Below, one piece after another: positions 5,922 through 8,952 of a stretch of DNA of 8,952 nucleotides. How positions within the stretch are numbered: position 1 is the first letter of the stretch; each line of letters starts with the position of its first letter. The translations under genes were made by a program, and so were the position numbers. The notes beneath the pieces were generated by a model that saw only the letters and a program-made list of their open reading frames with translations, had not been told where the DNA came from and ran no database searches. Source of the DNA: Gammaproteobacteria bacterium (lineage in GTDB: Bacteria; Pseudomonadota; Gammaproteobacteria; SZUA-229); contig JAASSE010000015.1 of the NCBI GenBank assembly GCA_021768055.1, positions 1 through 8,952 of the forward strand. Direction: 5' to 3'.

Positions 5922-6776
5922 TTACATACGTGTGCTTGGACCATTAATTTCCAGACCATTACTCATGTAGGTGTGGAAATATTCCAGTGCCTTGTATGTG
6001 TCACTCTGAGCCTTGAACGGCTTGGCACGTACCTGCTTGTTACAGCCGGTGTAACGGCGTTGCAAGGTACCCATACCATCACCTTTTTTCGACTTGCCAG
6101 CCCACTTGTTGCGGTAGACCGGGAAACCGGTTGTTTGCCCCAGTGCCGGGCCGAGGATGTTAGTCCGAAGCTTGCTGCCAGGGTAGGCGATGTGACAGTC
6201 AGCACAAGCCACGTTCAGCTGACCACGTTTGGCATAGAAGAATTTCTTGCCAGCGTTGTAATGGGCCAGTGCGCGCGGATCATCAGGCACCTTGATGTTT
6301 ATCTTGTTGCCACGTGACAGCTTGGCCAGATAAGCACCAACATACGTGATATTGCCTTTCTTGTATTTAAAAGGCTTTTCACCGTTGTCTGTCAGGCACT
6401 TGTTGATAGCTTCTTCCATTGTAACGATTTTGCCTGTATCACTGTCAAAGTAAGGATAGTTTTGCTTGACTCCCTTCTTGTAGTTCGGGAAGCAGTCTGC
6501 AAAGCCTTTGCCATTAGCGAACTTCTTGTTGAAGAGTTCTTCACCCTTGTCTATGTAGATTTCGTATGCAGGGAATTCCTCGAAAGCTTCCCATTGTTCA
6601 CGAGATCCAGGGTCAAGAGCATACACGCCATTGACGAAATCATCTTTGGGTACATCAGGAAACTTGTTGTAGAAGAGTTGCCTGAACTCCTTCAGATCCT
6701 GCTCCGGAGTTGCCTGCAGAGCAAACGGTGTTACAACCAGGCATGCCGCGGTTAGGACGTTAGCAATCTTATTCAT
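5922..6776 (-). CDS. soxA: SoxA, c-type cytochrome of the SoxAX complex
   Basis: SoxA pairs with SoxX in the periplasm to couple thiosulfate oxidatively to the SoxY cysteine. The 284-residue product has a Sec signal (MNKIANVLTAACLVV...) with likely cleavage after LQA at 20-22. It has a single haem c motif CADCH (Cys191, Cys194, His195). The C-terminal RRYTGCNKQVRAKPF block contains Cys245, the family's unusual axial cysteine. The N-terminal half has no CXXCH, only Cys95 and Cys127, so this is the mono-haem class in which a disulfide replaces the first haem of the di-haem enzymes. AAGGGTG just upstream of the ATG is the ribosome-binding site. It is the last gene of soxXYZA, 39 bases after soxZ, and ends before the strong terminator. 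Confidence 0.95.
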   Translation of the reverse strand: MNKIANVLTAACLVVTPFALQATPEQDLKEFRQLFYNKFPDVPKDDFVNGVYALDPGSREQWEAFEEFPAYEIYIDKGEELFNKKFANGKGFADCFPNYKKGVKQNYPYFDSDTGKIVTMEEAINKCLTDNGEKPFKYKKGNITYVGAYLAKLSRGNKINIKVPDDPRALAHYNAGKKFFYAKRGQLNVACADCHIAYPGSKLRTNILGPALGQTTGFPVYRNKWAGKSKKGDGMGTLQRRYTGCNKQVRAKPFKAQSDTYKALEYFHTYMSNGLEINGPSTRM

Positions 6777-6815
6777 TGTTCACCCTTTGATATTGTTATT
6801 GAGTAATCCAATGGA

Positions 6816-7130
6816 CTACTTGATTTTGCCGTCTAGAGAGTCACTTTTACCCTGGTTATCCACCCAGCTTATCTTGATGGAGTCACCAGAGTTGGCACCA
6901 CTGAACTTGAATGACAGGAACGGGTTCTTTGATATTGCTCCGCTCCATTGTGCATTAAGTACAGATTTGCCACCGTGCTCAGCTGTTACTTCCTGTATGA
7001 AATGTGCAGGAATCTTCTTGCCGGACTTCTTGTCCTTACGCAGGCCAGTTTCCATCGGATGGCTGATCAGGCACTTGACCGTTGCGACACCACCTTTGGC
7101 TTTTGCTCTTAGCTTAATTGATTTAGCCAT
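6816..7130 (-). CDS. soxZ: SoxZ, sulfur-carrier partner of SoxY
   Basis: SoxZ is the partner of SoxY in the SoxYZ carrier that holds sulfur intermediates during thiosulfate oxidation. The 104-residue product is a short beta-rich protein of normal family length. It has the conserved LISHPMETGLRKDKKSGKKIPAHFI segment (about 21-45) and the C-terminal IKISWVDNQGKSDSLDGKIK. It has no signal peptide; in the family it is exported by riding with Tat-exported SoxY. AGAGGT lies at a good distance before the ATG. It starts 27 bases after soxY. A lone Cys20 sits just before LISHPMETG, where I recall Ala or similar in other SoxZ proteins; this is from memory. Confidence 0.95.
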   Translation of the reverse strand: MAKSIKLRAKAKGGVATVKCLISHPMETGLRKDKKSGKKIPAHFIQEVTAEHGGKSVLNAQWSGAISKNPFLSFKFSGANSGDSIKISWVDNQGKSDSLDGKIK

Positions 7131-7157
7131 GTTTCTATTTACCTCTATATATATGTA

Positions 7158-7628
7158 TTAACCGCCGCAACCACCAATGGTGACCTTGACTTCTTTCTTG
7201 GTGCTGTACAGTTTGCCGTTAGCTTTAACCACAGCAATCACGTCAGACGTTTTGCCCATTTTTACACGGGTTGAAATATAGCCCTGTGTATTCGAACCAA
7301 AGGTGTAGGTCGAAGTTAATGGTTGAGCGTTCTTCGGAACCAGGATGCTCATGGATGATGTGCCATCTATGTTGCTGGTAACCGTGATTGGGACAACTGC
7401 ACCGTTTTCGGCAATATCAGGAGCTTTAAGCTTGATTTTGTCGGTGGTGGTTGTGTCTGAACTGCCCATAGCACTCGACAGGGCGACGTTTACGTCCTTT
7501 GCCTCAAATGCTGCTTTAGCCCATGCGGCCACTGCTGCTTTAGGTGTAAGTAAGCCTGCGCCAATGGCGGCACCTACTGCACCTGCTGCGAGTGAGCCTT
7601 TAAGCAGTACTCTTCGATTGTGATTCAT
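7158..7628 (-). CDS. soxY: SoxY, Tat-exported thiosulfate carrier
   Basis: SoxY carries the sulfur substrate covalently on a C-terminal cysteine. The 156-residue product ends in IGGCGG, the diagnostic swinging arm, with Cys154 as the attachment site. The N-terminus has a twin-arginine signal, NRRVLLKG with Arg5 and Arg6, a hydrophobic Ala/Gly run and a likely cut near the AVA at 32-34. Export as a folded complex with SoxZ is therefore expected. The middle (about 40-150) is the SoxY immunoglobulin-like domain, with VPITVTSNIDG recognisable. AGAGGT precedes the ATG, and the gene starts 16 bases after soxX. Identification is secure from the GGCGG end, Tat signal and position between soxX and soxZ. 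Confidence 0.96.
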   Translation of the reverse strand: MNHNRRVLLKGSLAAGAVGAAIGAGLLTPKAAVAAWAKAAFEAKDVNVALSSAMGSSDTTTTDKIKLKAPDIAENGAVVPITVTSNIDGTSSMSILVPKNAQPLTSTYTFGSNTQGYISTRVKMGKTSDVIAVVKANGKLYSTKKEVKVTIGGCGG

Positions 7629-7644
7629 CTATCTATACCTCTAA

Positions 7645-8013
7645 CTACAATGTGTGAACAAATTTTGCGATTTTATCGATCTGGCCCGACGACAAGATAT
7701 TGTGAGGACCAAATGGCGGCATAATCGTATTTGGGTTTAACTTGGTTGGGTCCGTGATTTGTGCTTTAAGTTTCTCGAAATCCGGGAAACGCGCTTTCAT
7801 AGCAACAAGTGGTGGCCCGACATTACCCGGCATATTGCCACCTTCTATCTGGTGACATGCCAGGCAGTTACCAAGTTTTTTGTTGAATGCCAGCTTTTTA
7901 CCTTCTGCAATTTCAGCATCGGTAGCGGCTGCAACTTGTGTGGCTATACCGAGACAGCTGATAAGGCTGACAACGTACGCCAATGACTTTATAAAACGTG
8001 CGGTTATCCGCAT
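7645..8013 (-). CDS. soxX: SoxX, small c-type cytochrome of SoxAX
   Basis: SoxX is the small haem subunit that takes electrons from SoxA during attachment of thiosulfate to SoxY. The 122-residue product has a Sec signal (to about residue 30, VAAA), then haem c motif CLACH (Cys50, Cys53, His54). A distal Met98 lies in NTIMPPFG and is the expected sixth haem ligand. The segment GNVGPPLVAMKARFPDFEKLKAQI is typical of the family. It is the first gene of soxXYZA, with a strong GGAGGAG ribosome-binding site at about 8021-8027. A 176-base intergenic region with promoter-like elements separates it from the upstream gene. Confidence 0.95.
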   Translation of the reverse strand: MRITARFIKSLAYVVSLISCLGIATQVAAATDAEIAEGKKLAFNKKLGNCLACHQIEGGNMPGNVGPPLVAMKARFPDFEKLKAQITDPTKLNPNTIMPPFGPHNILSSGQIDKIAKFVHTL

Positions 8014-8046
8014 GTGCTCTCTCCTCCAAGATTATTTCAACGGAAC

Positions 8047-8060
8047 TGTTCTATAGAACA
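8047..8060. promoter_or_regulatory. Perfect 14-base palindrome in the soxX leader
   Basis: TGTTCTATAGAACA is a perfect palindrome. On one side it shares a half-site with a second one, GAAC-T-GTTC (8043-8051), giving three alternating GTTC/GAAC half-sites. It lies a few bases downstream of the predicted soxX start site, a position typical of repressor operators. ArsR-type regulators are known to control sox genes in other bacteria, but no regulator gene is in the window, so the binding protein is unknown. Confidence 0.5.
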
Positions 8061-8061
8061 A

Positions 8062-8080
8062 GGGTATATAGGATACACCC
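8062..8080. promoter_or_regulatory. Imperfect palindrome over the soxX -10 box
   Basis: On the + strand, GGGTATAT (8062-8069) and ATACACCC (8073-8080) are inverted repeats with 7 of 8 positions matching, around AGG. They cover the predicted -10 hexamer and start site of the soxX promoter. A protein bound here would block RNA polymerase. This is inference from symmetry and position only. Confidence 0.4.
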
Positions 8081-8097
8081 AACAAAAGTTATGACAA
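8070..8097 (-). promoter_or_regulatory. Predicted soxXYZA promoter
   Basis: On the - strand TTGTCA (8097 down to 8092) matches the -35 consensus at 5/6. TATCCT (8075 down to 8070) matches the -10 at 4/6, with a 16-base spacer. The start would be near 8063, leaving a leader of about 50 bases to the soxX ATG. A/T-rich DNA lies directly upstream. No other good sigma70 pair is seen between the two genes. Confidence 0.55.
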
Positions 8098-8109
8098 GAG
8101 TCTCGTAAT

Positions 8110-8133
8110 AAAAAAAAAGTGAAAAAAAAAGTG
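8110..8133. repeat. Tandem A9GTG repeat upstream of the sox promoter
   Basis: The 12-base unit AAAAAAAAAGTG occurs twice back to back (8110-8121 and 8122-8133), then A/T-rich DNA continues to 8150. Read on the - strand it is two T9 runs located upstream of the predicted -35 box at 8097. It could act as an UP element or bent DNA for soxX, or supply T runs for termination of the upstream gene. Homopolymer runs of this kind also change length easily. Confidence 0.6.
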
Positions 8134-8185
8134 AATAAATTTTTTATTAACAGTAGCTTATATAAGAATGAAATTATATAGACTG
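8110..8185 (-). terminator. Possible weak terminator after the BepA-like gene
   Basis: Directly after the stop codon on the - strand, CAGT...TATATAA can pair with TTATATA...ACTG (arms 8182-8185/8151-8154 and 8174-8180/8158-8165) around a short loop. The T9 runs at 8122-8130 and 8110-8118 lie about 20 bases or more beyond. The stem is A/T-rich and the spacing poor, so termination is uncertain and some read-through into soxX is possible. Confidence 0.3.
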
Positions 8186-8189
8186 AGTA

Positions 8190-8952
8190 TCATTGTGATT
8201 GTTTAACAATCTCAAGCAACTGTTCTTTCTTTGTCTGTAAACGCTTTTTTGTCGTGTTGCTGATATCGTCCCGGTCCAGTGCATGTTCATATTGCTGCAA
8301 GGCCAGCTCGTTATAACCCTGTATTGCATACTGATTTCCAGTCGCTTCCAGGGCGGCCGTTATCTGTCCATTGAGGTAATACGCCTTTGCCAGCAGCTGA
8401 TAAATCACCGCGTTCTGATCGTGCTGCAGCTGGTACTGCAGCAGCTCGATGCTTTGCGCAGGCTGTTTCACCGCATTGAGTGCTTTCGCGTAGGCCACCG
8501 TTACCGGCAGGTAGCCTTTATACAGATCGTGCATCAATGCCAGGAGTTCCAGTGTTTTATCCATGTCGCCGTGCGCATAGTACGCTTCGGCCAGTGCGAG
8601 TTTTATCCACGGGTGTTTGTGCTCGCCGGACAGTTTCTCCAGCTGGGTGATGGCCTGCTCCGGCTTGTTCACTTGAGTCAGCGCGATGGCCGTCAGATAT
8701 CGTGCAATGATGCTGTCAATACCGCTGTTGGCTTCAATCAGTTTGTGCAGCTCGTTGTTGGAGCTGATCAGCACCGCGAGTCGCGCCTTTGCGAACAGAA
8801 AGTCCTCGGAATTTTTCGGCAACTTTACGTGTTGTTTCCGGATGCGGTTTTTGGCTTCGGTTACACGGTTAATGTCGAGCGGGTGAGTCCTTATATATTC
8901 GATCTGCAGGCCGCTGCTTTTGTCCAGCAGATGTTCAAAGAACTCGACCATG
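8190..8952 (-). CDS. bepA: BepA-like M48 metallopeptidase, C-terminal TPR part (partial)
   Basis: The 254 codons in the window are the C-terminal part of a longer gene; the frame is open through the right edge, and the Met at 8951 is probably internal. FFEHLLDKSSGLQIEYIRTHPLDINRVTEAKNRI matches the end of the BepA/YfgC M48 peptidase domain (the RTHP...R...A pattern). It is followed by helical repeats of TPR type (about 50-240 of this fragment), such as PEQAITQLEKLSG, WIKLALAEAYYAHGDMDKTLELL and NGQITAALEATGNQYAIQGYNELALQQYEHAL. BepA is a periplasmic protease and chaperone for outer-membrane protein assembly, about 487 residues in E. coli. The catalytic HEXXH lies outside the window, so activity cannot be judged. 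It ends 176 bases upstream of soxX on the same strand. Confidence 0.75.
   Translation of the reverse strand, partial: MVEFFEHLLDKSSGLQIEYIRTHPLDINRVTEAKNRIRKQHVKLPKNSEDFLFAKARLAVLISSNNELHKLIEANSGIDSIIARYLTAIALTQVNKPEQAITQLEKLSGEHKHPWIKLALAEAYYAHGDMDKTLELLALMHDLYKGYLPVTVAYAKALNAVKQPAQSIELLQYQLQHDQNAVIYQLLAKAYYLNGQITAALEATGNQYAIQGYNELALQQYEHALDRDDISNTTKKRLQTKKEQLLEIVKQSQ

Noticed and set aside
5835..6317. + strand frame of 160 codons
   Set aside because: It runs through the terminator and opposite soxA, whose haem motif and family blocks show the coding strand; there is no recognisable domain.
5697..8952. Genomic-island attachment repeat of the tRNA-Lys 3' end
   Set aside because: No second copy of the T-loop/acceptor segment or the CCA end occurs in the window, and no integrase is present.
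1..8952. CRISPR array, insertion sequence, toxin-antitoxin or defence genes
   Set aside because: No spaced direct repeats of CRISPR type, no transposase-like frame and no unexplained gene: every long coding frame fits a known envelope, queuosine or sox family.

Overview
The window looks like chromosome from a sulfur-oxidising gammaproteobacterium. The evidence is the gene order tolQ-tolR-tolA-tolB-pal-cpoB-queE-queC-tRNA-Lys, which is typical of Gammaproteobacteria (Pseudomonas has the same run), followed by thiosulfate-oxidation genes. Base composition looks moderate throughout and no transposase, integrase or phage gene is visible. The species cannot be named from this sequence.

Left part (1-4183, + strand): the Tol-Pal cell-envelope operon, entered at the last codons of tolQ. 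TolQ/TolR are the proton-driven motor, TolA spans the periplasm, TolB and the lipoprotein Pal act at the outer membrane and peptidoglycan, and CpoB links the complex to septal wall synthesis. The genes are tightly packed (a 1-base overlap, then gaps of 9, 26, 58 and 5 bases). A long A/T-flanked hairpin at 4213-4273 closes the operon.

Middle part (4324-5772, + strand): queE and queC, two enzymes of preQ0/queuosine synthesis, then a tRNA-Lys(UUU) with its own good sigma70-type promoter overlapping the queC stop codon. Four degenerate 7-base repeats lie just behind the tRNA. A strong hairpin with A and T tracts (5872-5906) serves as terminator for both this side and the convergent sox operon.

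Right part (5922-8952, - strand): soxX-soxY-soxZ-soxA, read right to left. Together they encode the cytochrome SoxXA, which loads thiosulfate onto a carrier, and that carrier, SoxYZ. soxB, soxCD and soxK are not in the window. Upstream of soxX is a 176-base intergenic region holding a plausible promoter, two adjacent palindromes at the -10/start-site region and a tandem A9GTG repeat. Further upstream, on the same strand, is the C-terminal TPR half of a BepA-like M48 metallopeptidase cut by the window edge.

I found no clearly new system. The most worthwhile unexplained signals are the regulatory architecture of the soxX promoter, the heptamer repeats behind tRNA-Lys, the in-frame 66-base duplication in tolA, and the near-leaderless look of queE.
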